DNA from: Thysanoteuthis rhombus
Taxonomy: Eukaryota; Mollusca; Cephalopoda; Oegopsida; Thysanoteuthidae
Length of the DNA stretch: 64,000 nucleotides
Assembly: GCA_963457665.1 (NCBI GenBank)
Contig: OY735231.1
Location: 36,703,837 to 36,767,836 of the forward strand
Direction of reading: 5' to 3'
Shown: piece after piece, positions 24,089 to 36,089 of the stretch
How the letters are laid out: every line of letters begins with the position of its first letter
Numbering within the stretch: position 1 is the stretch's first letter
The notes under the pieces: model-generated
What the model was told of the DNA's origin: nothing
The model's input: only the letters and a program-made list of their open reading frames with translations
Databases searched by the model: none
Made by a program: the position numbers and the translations under genes

Positions 24089-24479
24089 CACTCTCAAGAA
24101 TATGTGAGTACATCTTTAGTTCTCGATGTTTGTTGGCAGGTTCAAACCCTAACAAACCAAGTTGATAACAGCATAGCTATTAGAAAGACTATCTTAACTA
24201 CAAGAGCCATTACCAATTTACAAGGAATAATGGAAAATATATATAAAAACATAAATTGCAGCTTTCAGTCACATCTATTTTTGAACCTACACAAATACTA
24301 AATGTACTATAAGAACACCACTAAAGAAAAGCATATTACAAACATTCACTAGCATTATATTTTAATATCTAAACATGCAGATCAATACATAGATAGTCAG
24401 ATAGATTGATTGATAGATTGATAGACAGACTTGTGATGTACATAACAAACTTAAAAATAAACAGGCCTGGTTGGTTACT

Positions 24480-24685
24480 AAATAGAAACCATCATGTGAC
24501 TAATCACTTTTGTCAGCATGCCATGAAGGGGGTGATCAATTGGAAAATTGGGAAAGGGTGATCAATTAACCTTACATCTCTTACACCTGGTTGGGCAGTG
24601 ATCACTAAGTAAGTCTGAATTTTCTTTAAGAATCCAGGACATAAACTAAGAGATCAATTTAGCATAAAATTACATGGCAAGCTCG
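24480..24685 (-). repeat. Family F MITE-like copy, reverse
   Basis: Carries aatagaaaccatcatgtgac, cagcatgccatgaaggggg, tgatcaattgg and ggcagtgatcacta, ending with agagatcaatttagcataaa. This is the reverse order of the 21785-22012 copy. A short (CA)n run follows at about 24689-24703. Confidence 0.55.
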
Positions 24686-24709
24686 CTCACACACACACAC
24701 ACATCCATA

Positions 24710-26245
24710 CACCAAATTTATTATTTTGGGGGGGAATTTTTTTTTTGAATTTTTGAAGTCATAATAAAAAGTAAATATTCAAATTTACAGCCTCCTAGCT
24801 ACATTTGTACAGCCTGTACACATGATACATTCATACACAATCACCTGGACCAACTTGAAAACTGATAGAAACTTATGTTGATAGTTTTAATGACAGTTTC
24901 GGTTGATGTACAAAGAAGCATAGTTTGCAAATTCAAGAAATTTTTCTTTCAATATAGAAATATTTTTCCACATATAAATTAAAGAAAATTTTGGAATGAA
25001 TACATCACACTATTCAAGGTATACCTGTACCTAAAATTTATTAATGCAATATGCAAGAAAATATTCAATTTCAGAATGTTTAATTAAAACTTGATAGGAT
25101 GAATTACTGAACTTCTGAAACCAAGTGAGACAGTGAGGCATCAAACTCTTATGAGATTCAATGAATGTGGCTACTGAACCGCAGAAACAACATTCTTACA
25201 TTATTTCTTTGCCAAAACACATGATTGAAATAAACACTAGTGATTCTAATGAAGTATAGCACAAAATTGGGTTTTGAATACATTGTGCATGGAATTAATT
25301 ACCAGCATAAAGATGGAATAGTGATATGATCTTCATATACACTAGACCTCATAAATTGATTTATAAATATTTTGAAGAAAATCAGATCAAAGTTCAAAAG
25401 TAATATCTCGTTTTATACACTTATTTTTGTAATCTTCCACTTGTGCCAGAGACCCCATTGTAACCATACATTTTTGGGAACACGTTTTCTACTTTCACAA
25501 TGCTGGACGAATTCAGAGTTGTCCCTCTAGACTGGTTATTAATCAAGGCTGAAAAGCCCATCCTACATTAGAGCAAAATGAATGCAAACTGTCTTAGCCA
25601 GAGTTCGAATAAACCTATCAAGCTACCCAAACCTCCAACTTTTATTAGAGAGTTAGTTTAATCAGCTGTATGAATTTTTTAGTAGCTATAGCAGGGAAAA
25701 TGAAACAAAAGAATATTTTGTATGACAAAACTACATTCCAAGTTATAAAAGTATAAAAACTAAAAAGAAAATAGTTCAAGACATAAAAATGAGAAATGAA
25801 ATACTTCACATTATTATAAATGCATAAGTTATAGACAATGGTAACAAGAGAATAGAAATTCTATGTGAATATATTATAGATGCAAATATAAACATTTCTT
25901 TTCATTCAAGGGATAAATTAGTTATGGAAGACCCATGTCTCATTTTTACTAATTTCATTTACAGGTATTTGATAAGTTTAGTATAGTCTAGCACAAAGCC
26001 AATAGTGTAGAGCACTCAGTGAGGAATCAACCACTACAGAGGTAATGGTTTGTTAAGCTAGTTTGTTAGCCATTGCCCTTCAGCAAGAACCCTCTTTCAT
26101 ATCATCTATAAATTGTGTGTGTTGTTGAAATTGAAGACATATTCAATGAAACATAATAATGAATGAGAAAATTTTTCAAAATTTTGATTGCAAAATCTTT
26201 TCAAGATTTATAAATATATATCAATACAGTTTAGTAAATAAGTTT
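24710..26245. other. AT-rich DNA with weak repeat traces
   Basis: No supported gene. A stretch at about 25500-25650, read on the minus strand, holds a ttattcgaactc word reminiscent of a tRNA B box, but no complete head was found. Confidence 0.4.
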
Positions 26246-26250
26246 ATCAC

Positions 26251-27130
26251 CTAAATCAAAAGTTTCCAAATTTTTTCGGATCATGGCATCCTAAGTATAA
26301 AAGAATTTTTTCACAACATCACAACACTAAATCATTGCAATAATATTCATATGGTTAGGTCAGTTAGTAACAAATCATTAAATCCTATAGTTTAAATTCA
26401 TAAAACGTGGTATATTTGTTTCTTTTTTATTAATTATAATTACTAGTGGGATGGGTGAGCCTGTCATTCTTCAGACAATTTTTCAAATATAACACAAATA
26501 TATAAAATTAGTTTAAAAATTTGTATCCACAGAGCATTTGGCATACCTGTGTCCTTGAAAATATGTATATAGTTATTGCTGCAATTCAAACATACAGGAT
26601 AGTACATTGCCACAAGATACATGTGTTTACATAGATTTTTGAAAATTCTTGCTTTCAACGGCTGTCTTTTTATAAAGTTTACACTTTTCACTAAACATTC
26701 CAGGACTAGATTCACTGGGGTTTTAGATACTTCTCAAGTGCTTCCTAGAGAATTATACAATTTGTCCACAGTGCATCCGGAGCTTTGCTCCAAATTTGCC
26801 CTCAACTCTCCATTAGATCTGGACACAGAACAACAATCATCTGTACAGACACAAACTTACTTTGTCCACTCCAAATTATTTTCAATCAAATCTTTAACAT
26901 TTATGCCTCCAGTGATAATTTTATATAAAAGAAGTTCTTCTACAATGTTTTGAGCATCTATGAATCATACATAACAAATCAAATTAGCATCCTTATTACA
27001 GTCTGAAGCCTCATCCTACTGCAAACCAAATTCTTTTCATTTCATTCTTTTCATAAATTGATCATAGAGGTCCTCCACCATGAGCTGGATTTTGCAACTA
27101 ATAGTATTATTTGTTAAAGCCATAATGTTT
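26251..27130 (-). pseudogene. Decayed hAT transposase (ZBED5/SCAND3-like) with one terminal end
   Basis: Minus-strand translation with several stops gives VEDLYDQFMKRMK, FGLQ-DEASDCNKDANLICYV (27020-26950), QNIVEELLLYK, GGINVKDLIENN, a CTDD block, and finally VNFIKRQPLKARIFKNLC (26690-26620). The order of a 'FALQLDES..DV....L..YVRF', 'CTDGA' and 'VNFIK.RPL..R.F..LC' block is characteristic of hAT-superfamily transposases of the ZBED5/FAM200/SCAND3 type. At 26251-26295 the sequence ctaaatcaaaagtttcc with ggatcatggcatcc resembles a hAT terminus. The upstream zinc finger and the catalytic C-terminus were not found, so it is non-functional. Confidence 0.75.
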
Positions 27131-27557
27131 ACCATATCTACATCAGCTGGTAGAATTAGATCTTCCGTCTAGGGTTGGAATGGTTCAACATTAGATGGAC
27201 AGACCGATTCATAAATATTTGATGGACAGACCGATTAACAAAGTACCAGTTTAATATCTTTTCCTATCAATGTGACTGTGTATCAGTGTATATATTACAA
27301 TTGCATAGAATTATCAAAATTTCTGAATATCTTGTAGGGTAACTGCCTAAATCATTATTTTTGACCTAAATCATTATTGTACACTAAATCCTAAAAGCTT
27401 AACATGACTAACACATTGATAAAAGGCTTGAAACAAGAACTTATGTTTCATAAATGACAAATTAAAATAAATAAAAATAATCAAATGACTTCATTAAGTT
27501 AGGGAGATATCATTCAAGCAAAAATATTCAAGTAAACATCAACATTATGAACACATA
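27131..27557. other. No gene; small duplication
   Basis: The words gatggacagaccgatt occur twice about 40 bases apart near 27195-27237. Otherwise AT-rich and unassigned. Confidence 0.5.
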
Positions 27558-27964
27558 CAAGGTCTGTTAGAAAAGTATCCAGCCATTTTGAATACCTTAG
27601 GAACCGGTCATATAGCATTGGTATATCTTGGCAACCAATCAGAGGAGACAATACTATACATGCACAGCTAACAAACACTTTCACATGGGGTTACTCAGTC
27701 GGCAGTAAGATGTTACTGAGTGAGAGAGTGTACTGCGTGAGTGACCATTGTGAGCCAGGTCATTATTCGAATCGCGGCTCCCTCCCTACAGTCCAGACTT
27801 GACTTCCTATGACTTCTGACTTAAAAGGTAGGAGATTTCAAACTGGATGAAATTGAGGAGAACAAGATAAGGCAGCTGATGGGGATATCAAAAGATATCT
27901 TGCCTTAAGTAGGTTATTTTTTTCATAAATATCAAATGGCTGGATACTTTCCAAACATAACTCA
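27558..27964 (+). mobile_element. Internally deleted mariner, 407 bp, with TA target site duplication
   Basis: Inverted ends share the core aaagtatccagcc: caaggtctgttagaaaag... at the left, and tgagttatgtttggaaag... from the right on the other strand. TA flanks both ends (27556-27557 and 27965-27966). Inside, plus-strand PPYSPDLTSYDF followed by stops matches the mariner catalytic signature 'PPYSPDLAP.DF', which contains the final catalytic Asp. The N-terminal half of the gene is largely deleted. Dead element. Confidence 0.85.
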
Positions 27965-29264
27965 TATGTATATGCTTAGATGTCTCAATATCACGTTCCT
28001 ACTAGACTAATCTAGGCTTATGATAAATGCACTATAGGTAAGCATGCATAGGTATAACTATAATTATTCTACATTTGGTGCCAGAATGAAAATAAAGATT
28101 TAGAATTTTAAGTATTTAAAAGATGTCTGATTAGTAAACCTAAAACTAAAACTAATAATATCACTATATAATCCCAGCTAGAAATTCCACAGGCATTATT
28201 AACTAAGATATCATCATTTTTCTTGCATGAATATTTCTGCAATTAAATGTATAATTTTGTAAATAAAATTTATTAGCTATGTAAAGTATCTGTATTAGCT
28301 ACAACTGGGTACCAACAACTTCAGCTCTACCTTTTTGTGGTAGTATTGCAGTTGGCATAATCAGTAAGCAAGTCATAACCTCCATTGAAATGAAAATGGG
28401 TCAAGAGCAAAATTTTGCTAAAACAGGGGTTTCAACTATTTTGCAGTTGCTAGAATCACGGTTTGACTGTAAGAATATGAATAATATAGAATTACCTTAT
28501 TGGAGCCACCCTTTTACATTCACACTTTTGCCATCTTTGTCCATAAGATGCAAGCCTGGAGCCTCTAATCATAACCTCCAAGCAGGTTTGGAGTTCAAAG
28601 CCTGCAACTTTGACTCTACCTTGTTTTGTTTGTATTACAGCCACTTGGAGCTTGCATAATCATGACATACCTGATGCCAGTCTCGCACCAGTAATTATTA
28701 CATCACCTACACCCCATTTATATTTTCACAGTAATTATTGGAGGAGTGAGATGAATGTTGGATTAAGTTGGTCCAAGAACTCCAGTATCCAAATTTTAGC
28801 TATCAGCCTGTATTTCTGTAGTTTATTACCATTATAACTTAATTTTTAGGTTTCAGACTAATGAGAGAGGAGTAATGAATGAATGACTGTAGTAGTGAAG
28901 GTTGAGCTCCTTTTACTCCCACTCAGAAGGAGAAAAGAAAGGATGAAGGAAATGAGGAGAAAGAATGATAATCACAATGGTTGTACATACAAACTGAACA
29001 ATAATATAAGTTAATTTTTAATTCCTAACTGCAATCTGCAAATCTCATCAATCTCACTATTTTAATTAATGATGAATTTGTAATTTGTATTCCAGGCTAT
29101 CATAACCAATAACAATCAATGAGTAATTTTTAGCTTTCATTTTTTTCAGAAAATTCCAATACAGGCATTTTAAAGATGATTTTCATGACACTGGTAATAT
29201 AACTTTTTATCAGTGCAAAGAGATCTTCTCCCAGAACCAATTTGTCAAGGGGGTCTGTACCACT

Positions 29265-30600
29265 CGCAGTTTCTTCCAAGAGAGTAGCTTAATAGATTGC
29301 TGGGTCGAGCTGAAATTTGATGCACGAGATTTTCGGACCAATGTGCAACTTTTGTATATATCGAATAATAAACAGCTCTTTTATGTTGGCTATAGCTTCA
29401 GCCGTTCCTGCTTAGAAAACTGATCCCCTACCATTTTTAGTACTAAGTCTCTAAAACAGTCTAAACGGACTTTAAGTACACTAACGTATATGAATGTATA
29501 GAGATAAGAGAAAAAATACTATAGAGATAATTAAAAAATATTCCCTTTAAAATTTGTTATAAGTACTAGAGATTAAATTCATGAAAATCAGTAGACTCAG
29601 CCTATTCAATATTAACAGAACTGTTAGTATATAATGAAGTGTTTGGTTCATTTAGTTAATAGTGTTGTGAATGAAAGCTGATGGAAGAAGAGTGAGTGGT
29701 GAAGTGACGGGAAGTAAAATCTACTCCCCGACCCCATTTGTTAAGGGTGCTGAAGTATTCACATTCTGTTCCATCAAAGTTGCCTTGTAGATGGCTGAAT
29801 TGAGCTGAAATTTGGTACTTGAGACATTTGGACCAAGGTGCAACATTTATATATGTCGAACAATAAAAATTGCCCTTATGCTGGCTCCGACTTCAGCCGT
29901 TCTAGCTCAGACTTCACATATCATATTACAACTTACTTGGATCCCATTTACAATATATGAAATAGTCTTAAAGATGACAAGCACCTGAAGTAGTTTCACT
30001 CACTTCACCTGCTCTTTCACCCATAGTTTGTGAGAGAAATGGACTAATGCCTTTCCCAGGGGCATTAATGCTAAGTGAACATGAATTGACCCAGCCAGGG
30101 TTTGAACTGTTTTTGTAAAGTCTATTGTCAATGGTATTACTCCCACATCCATCTCATACCTACAATAATTACAGTAAGAATAGAAATGGGGTGTAGGCGA
30201 TGTAAGAATTACTGGCGCAAAACCAGAATTGGGTATGTTATTATCATGCAGGCTCCAAGTGGCTACAATATGAACAAAACAAGGTGGAGTTGAAGTTGCA
30301 GATTTTGAACTCCAACCCTACGGCCAAGATTAGAGGCTCCAGGCTTGCATCATATGAATAAAGATGACAAAAAAATTTGAATGTACAATAATAGTAACCA
30401 GCTCAAAGTAGACTAAAATATCTGAATGTACCGAGATAATTAAAAAACATTCCTTCTGAAATTCAATATAAGTGCTAGAAATTGAATTTATACATGTCAG
30501 TTGACTTCACCTTTTCAACATAAATGAACTGTTACTATATAATGAAATGTTTGGTTAATTTAGTTAATTGTGTTGTGAATAAAAACTGCTCAAAAACATA
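29265..30600 (+). repeat. Direct duplications inside the foldback
   Basis: Block 1 near 29300-29405 (gagctgaaatttgatgcac ... caacttttgtatatatcg ... cttcagccgttc) recurs near 29780-29910 (gagctgaaatttggtactt ... caacatttatatatgtcg ... cttcagccgttc). Block 2 near 29485-29690 (tgaatgtatagagataag ... tgtttggttcatttagttaa) recurs near 30420-30595 (tgaatgtaccgagataatt ... tgtttggttaatttagttaa). Block 1 copies are about 485 bp apart, block 2 copies about 930 bp apart. Confidence 0.7.
30025..30130 (+). repeat. Family B fragment
   Basis: Holds cccatagtttgtgagagaa, aatgcctttcccaggggcat, taatgctaagtgaacatga and cagccagggtttgaactg. This corresponds to the 3' half of the family B copies at 13455 and 60268. 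Confidence 0.55.
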
Positions 30601-30965
30601 CTTTGCACAGGTACAATGATATTATCAATGATGGGTTACTGAAACTCATCAAGTAAGCACAAAGCACAAGAGTCCTAAGGATTCATCCTATGGCCTCAAA
30701 AATAACCCAGCCAAGTCACAGGGAGCAGTACGCCCAAAGGCAGTACCGTTTCATCACACTAAGAGATGGGTTGGGCTTGCCCTGATGCCTATGCAACACT
30801 AGTTGCGGGTACTGGAGCAATTTTTGCAGCAATTCCGTAACTGGAATCCCACTTTAAAAATGAGCAAATACGATAATTATGTTGTGAATAAAACCCGTTT
30901 TTTATTGAAGGTTACGGCTTGCTTACTGATTATGCAAACTATGATACTATTATGAGATGGAGCCA

Positions 30966-33010
30966 AAATCATGAATGCCTACTTAAATTTATTTACATAT
31001 TTACATAATTTTGATCCCCCCAATTCCCCAGAGCTTATCATATAATGATATTTTTTAACTAATGCACCATTTAATGCTTCACAAGAGAAATGCATAATTC
31101 ATTGTACTTGAAAGCCATGTGCTGTTTATTTCTTGTAAATTAGATGCTAAGATGTTAGCCAGTACTTGGTAAAAATAATTGAATCATCAAAAACTCCAGA
31201 TTATAGAAAAAAATACTGTATTGTAAAAATAGAGAAATATTAACAAATATGAAAAAAGATTTCTTTGTAAAAAAGAATTACTTTACCTGATGGTTTATTA
31301 CCTAGATCTTTTTCAATAAATTTAACATTAAATCATTGATAGTTGTTACTCATTTTTGCTTTAACACACTGTAACACATCAAAACCTATTTTTATGAGCT
31401 GTTCAAATTCAAAGAAAATGTCAAGTTGGTAGGATTGTTATAGACAGTAGAAGTAATAAGAACCAATTTTTATCACTCAACTCACTTTCACTTTGATGAC
31501 ACAGACAAATAAATATTCATCATCATTATTTTGTAGTAAATTTTTATCAAATAATATAAAAAAGCTCTTGTTAATGTGCATGAATCTGATAAACATGAAC
31601 AAATACAATAAGCTAACTTTTATACTTCCTTGTTTATAAACTAAATATATATGGAAATATACTGGCAAGAAAAATTATATTTGTAATTCAATAAATATAC
31701 AATTTGGGGTGGATGAGGCTACATCAATGGAAACTAAATCCGTTACCAGCTATATTTCATATTCAATAATTAATGCTTTAAAAGATAGATGCCTTACATT
31801 TGTTGACTTGGTATTTAAATTTTATTTGTTATAATTAGTTTTTAATTAAATTCAAAAGATTTGTGATAAAAATAAGGTACATTATCAAGTTTAAAATGTT
31901 TGCAATTACCACCAAATGTCAGCTTCCAGAGCTAATTGATTGATGAATAATTTGCGTAATTATAAGCTTAAATCCACATACTATTGCCATGTGCTTTAAA
32001 TTGATTACACTGCCTGACAAAGTTATATAATTAATACCACTGAACTAATTCTCACGATATTTCAAGATTAGAATGCATTGTCCAGATTCTTATCTAGATC
32101 TACAATTCTCAGTTTCATTTTTTTTTTTCAAATTTAGACCAAAAATAAATTCAAAATTTTCAATAAGAATTGCTATTTATTGCAAATAAGGATGCAGATT
32201 TTGCAAAGAAGTTGTATATAACTTCTATTATGCATAAATCAAAAAATTTGTCCAAGGCAACACTTTAACAATCATATGTCAAAGTTACTTAGAAGAACTG
32301 GTATTCTAAACTGAGCAACTGTCCCATTTGGAGGGGAAAGAGATTTTTACAGATGTATAAATGCAATGATTGCAATATGGATGATTTACTATGGTATAGT
32401 AGGGCTTTTCTCATCTGAGCTGATTGTTTCTCATCATGTACAATGCAAGAGCTGATGTTTTTTACTCATGTACACATAGAAACAGTAGGTTCTTGCTTTG
32501 ACTGATTCCATATTAATGATTTTCAGAAACAATGAATGCTATAAATTTATGCCTTTCAAAGAAACCATAAAAAAGTAGAGTACTGATAAAAATTCATTCT
32601 TCAAATCTACTGTTTTATCCTTTCCTTCTAGAGTCAATCGCTGTAGATTTACAATTTCTTCAACTCAGAAAAGTTATTAAACCAGTAGTTTATCACAAAA
32701 GACATACAGCACAAGGTTATTAAATTACAAGCAAAAACTAATTATAACTTCCAATCATATGCACGTAAAATCTCTTGACAAATGCCAAATTCAAAATAAG
32801 CAGGATATTATTCATTAAAAGTATATCTTCTAAATTTTTTTTTATAGTATGAGCTTGCATAATATATTTTCTGGTAATCCAAAATAATCAATCAATGTGA
32901 ATTATCAAAACTACAGATAAGCTAAATCTATTATTAGTTCGATTCTATATCTACTTACTTCCATTATAAAACATACTTTCTTGGTTGTATAATGCACATT
33001 CATATTAGGA
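30966..33010. other. AT-rich DNA, nothing recognised
   Basis: No supported gene, SINE or transposon. ORFs here are short and show no family motif. Confidence 0.5.
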
Positions 33011-33012
33011 TA

Positions 33013-33291
33013 GAGCTTTTCAAATTGTGTGTCATGACACTTTAGTATGCCTCTGATAATCTTTAGGTGTGTCATGAGATTAAGTGTAATTTTATATATC
33101 TTTCAAAAGATAGTTGAACTAACTGACTCAGGAAAAGTATTTTTTGAAAGATACACAAAATTATACTGTATTTCGCGACATACCTGTGATGACATTATAC
33201 ACTTGGCTTGACTAATAAAACTTAAGCAATGTGTTTCAAAAAGTTTTATTTTTAGAAAATGTGTTTCAATGCAAGAAGATTAGAAAGCTCT
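33013..33291. mobile_element. hAT-like MITE with internal palindrome
   Basis: Words near the left end (caaattgtgtgtcatgacac, ctttaggtgtgtcatgagat) resemble hAT termini. The segment at about 33060-33110 is repeated in inverse form at about 33144-33190: ttaggtgtgtcatgag pairs with the complement of cgcgacatacctg, and gtgtaattttatatatcttt with the complement of aaagatacacaaaattatac. Arms of about 48 bases with a 35-base loop. Outer limits are approximate. Confidence 0.5.
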
Positions 33292-33329
33292 GATGTGTGA
33301 TATATGAGATTCAACCTTATTATGTGTAT

Positions 33330-33680
33330 AGTAAGCATAAAAGTTTGTTTGTCTTGAAACAACATTGCCATTTCTTAACGAATCTTCACCAATTTTGGCA
33401 GGGAAGTCCAGATGCACCCTCGAATAATACATGAACAAAAAAAAAAAATGTCTAGACTTCCTCCAAAGAAATATCCAATGAAACTTCCACTTATACTTGT
33501 GTTTAGATGTCTTTAGATATTTCTAATCTAGATTTAGTAATTTTGGGCTATGTCACCATTTTACAATGAATCTTTACCAATTTTGGCACATGAGTCCAGG
33601 TGCACCTAAAAATAAAGACGAATTTCCAGGCTCGCACTAGAGCAATGTCTGATGTAGCTTCCCTATATTTAATAAAATAA
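33330..33680 (+). repeat. Two-unit repeat
   Basis: ttaacgaatcttcaccaatt with ttggcagggaagtccagatg near 33376 recurs as caatgaatctttaccaattt and ttggcacatgagtccagg near 33565, about 190 bp apart. Related in style to the units at 45.2, 46.1 and 63.6 kb. No coding sense. Confidence 0.5.
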
Positions 33681-34734
33681 TTATCTTGAGAGCAATAAAT
33701 TCAAGAGGGGTATTTAGAATTTTTAAAAAGTTTCTTATGTAAATATGGTCGTTTGCAGTTGAGTTTAGGTGTCAGAAATTGCTATTTAGTTTATTTGTTC
33801 TAAAATGATTTTTTTAGATGTTTTTTATTACATTCTCTTGAAATTACTGTTCTTCTTCGGAAACCTTTTGGAAAATTTTGCACAGATACGATATTTTTCT
33901 TTCTTTTGTACTTTTGACTCATTTTTCAAGTAATCCTGACAACAATTTTAGTATTTTATCCTAGTGATCTTTTAGTTTAAGTTGACATCACTTATTTTAT
34001 TTCTATTGCAATTTGTATCTTACAGAGATCTTTCAGAACTAGTAGAGGTAACTCTGACATGGTGCAACATTTGCCTAAACCCCAACTACGGAATGATAGA
34101 AAGCATAATAAAATAGTTTTTCACAGGAAAATTTTGCAACACAAATTTCCGCATGAATGTTTTGCAGACATGTTATGATTTTCAAAAAATCAGTTTTTTT
34201 CATGAGAACCTTAGGAAACTTTTGCTCAGACATGATATTTGTCTTCTTTTTCTCCCTATGGAAACATATACACACACTTGAGATTTTTTTCTCATCATCT
34301 TTTCTCGTAGAAAACATTTCCATGCACCTGATATTTTACTAATAAATTGCAGTTTATTTATTAGAAATTTTACTGATAATATTCTTTTTGGGTAATTTTT
34401 TTGCATGTGACATACTTATTGGCAGTAACAATGATATCTAAATATTAGGTGGTAATCAATATGAATGAATAATATCAATATAATATAACCCTTTGGTGTT
34501 GACTCCTTTTTATCCGCTAGGCAACACCTGGTACCCCAGCTAATATGAAATATTTTTAGCCCTCAATTGCCATCATATTCTATTTCAAAGTACAGTAAAG
34601 ATAAACAATTGATTTCTCTGAATTTGGCAACTAACATGAAATGCCTAATGTTTACATGATATACAAATTATATAATAAGAGCCATATCTGTCGCACTTTC
34701 AGTATAAGTAGAAGCCATTTGCCCCTCTCCCTAC

Positions 34735-34960
34735 TGACCCTCTTATAAACCTACCTATCCATCTTTTCTTCCCTTTAATTAAACTATCTCTCTATTCTCC
34801 TTTCTCCCGCTCTACACTCTCATTAAACGGTCAAACTTTCTTTTATTCCATCTCACTTTCTATACTCTTATTGTACTGCAGAACTTTATTTTTACCCTCT
34901 CCCTTTCTACACTCTCATTGAAATACCTAACTTTCTTCTCTCCACTTTCTTTTCCTACCT
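34735..34960 (+). repeat. Pyrimidine-rich tract with three 47-48-bp units
   Basis: ctacactctcattaaac, ctatactcttattgtac and ctacactctcattgaaa begin about 47-48 bases apart (near 34811, 34858 and 34906), each followed by a ctttctttt-like or ctttattttt-like tract. A short degenerate tandem repeat. Confidence 0.55.
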
Positions 34961-35777
34961 TGTCTAACACACACATAGTATCTGCTGACCTTGTTGTAAT
35001 ATAGAGAAGATAATTTTTCAAAATTGCATGAGTTTCAGGCAATAACTTTATATACATACTTTCTCTTACCAATAAGATGATTCTTTAACCTTTTCAAGAC
35101 TTCTGGGAAATATGAAAAGTATGATTCCAAAACGTAATAAGTGCCATTTTTTAAAAAGTAATGTTTAATCAAATTAAAAGGAAAATTCTGGATCTTATTA
35201 CTATCTTATAGATTGTATATACATAAAGATTATAATAGGATAATAGATATAAAAATCCAGAATCTGATTTTTAATCTAATTGAACATATTTTCTTTTTGA
35301 ATGTACTGTAGTTCTCTTTTAAAAGTCTAATTCTAAACCGTATGTTTATTTTGCAACAAGCTTAATAATTGATACAGCTTGGATCTCAAGTTTTCACTCA
35401 TTCACCATTCTAACAAGACTTTATGCCTTCAGATTACTATTTATTTTGGTCTTAATGGAAAAAGTTTAAATGGAATACAGCAAAAGACTCTTATAGCAGT
35501 TCTTCGCTGAGAAAGATAAAAAGCTCTAGGAGGATGGAATTATGAAATTCCCTAAAAAATGGCAGATGATGGGTAAACAAAATGGTTAACATTAGTGGTG
35601 TACAGTGCTTCATATCTTGGGTGTGCTCTGTACTATAGATGCACAAGAAATGTAAAATCATTTTAGTGTCTGTAAAAAGCAATTGACAGTTGCAGCCTTT
35701 TTCGCAAAATGTACTGCATCAGGTAGGGAAGGTGATCCCAGTTGCAGAAATTAGAGAAATAATGGAAAACGGAATTT

Positions 35778-35826
35778 GGATTAGATACTATTATCAGCAG
35801 ATTAGATACTATTATCAGCAGATTAA
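35778..35826 (+). repeat. Short perfect tandem duplication
   Basis: agattagatactattatcag followed by cag occurs twice back to back (23 bp each) and a third partial copy begins. Looks recent. Confidence 0.8.
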
Positions 35827-36089
35827 ATGTTATTATTATTGTCTGATCTAAGTTTTGTTTTCTTTTCATTAAGTCTTTTATTTCTTTTCATTTATGCGTC
35901 ATTTGGAATATTAAATGAGCATGGGTGTGAAACTTTACAATTTACAATTGGGGTCACCTTCACTACATTGTACCAAAAGGGCTTTTCGCGGCCGTTGCTT
36001 TTAATAGGCACTAGAATATTTTTACATCTTTGTGCATCCACAGCACAGAGCACATCCAAGATATGAAGTGAAGCACCATATGCCATCGG

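Larger units (their letters stand above)
28325..30965. mobile_element. Large composite foldback structure with nested inverted and direct repeats
   Basis: Outer arms: 28350-28385 holds gcataatcagtaagcaagtc, and the complement of 30905-30945 holds gcataatcagtaagcaagcc. Inner arms: 28515-28750 matches the complement of 30150-30380 over more than 200 bases, sharing agatgcaagcctggagcc or gatgcaagcctggagcc, ttggagttcaaa, ccttgttttgtt, gccacttggagc, ccagtaatt, and ctacaccccattt. Between the inner arms lies a direct duplication, listed separately. No transposase was recognised. Either a foldback transposon or two opposed copies of one repeat. Confidence 0.65.

Noticed and set aside
28325..30965. LTR retrotransposon bounded by direct repeats
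   Set aside because: The direct repeats have two different spacings, no gag or pol coding lies between them, and the dominant symmetry is inverted.
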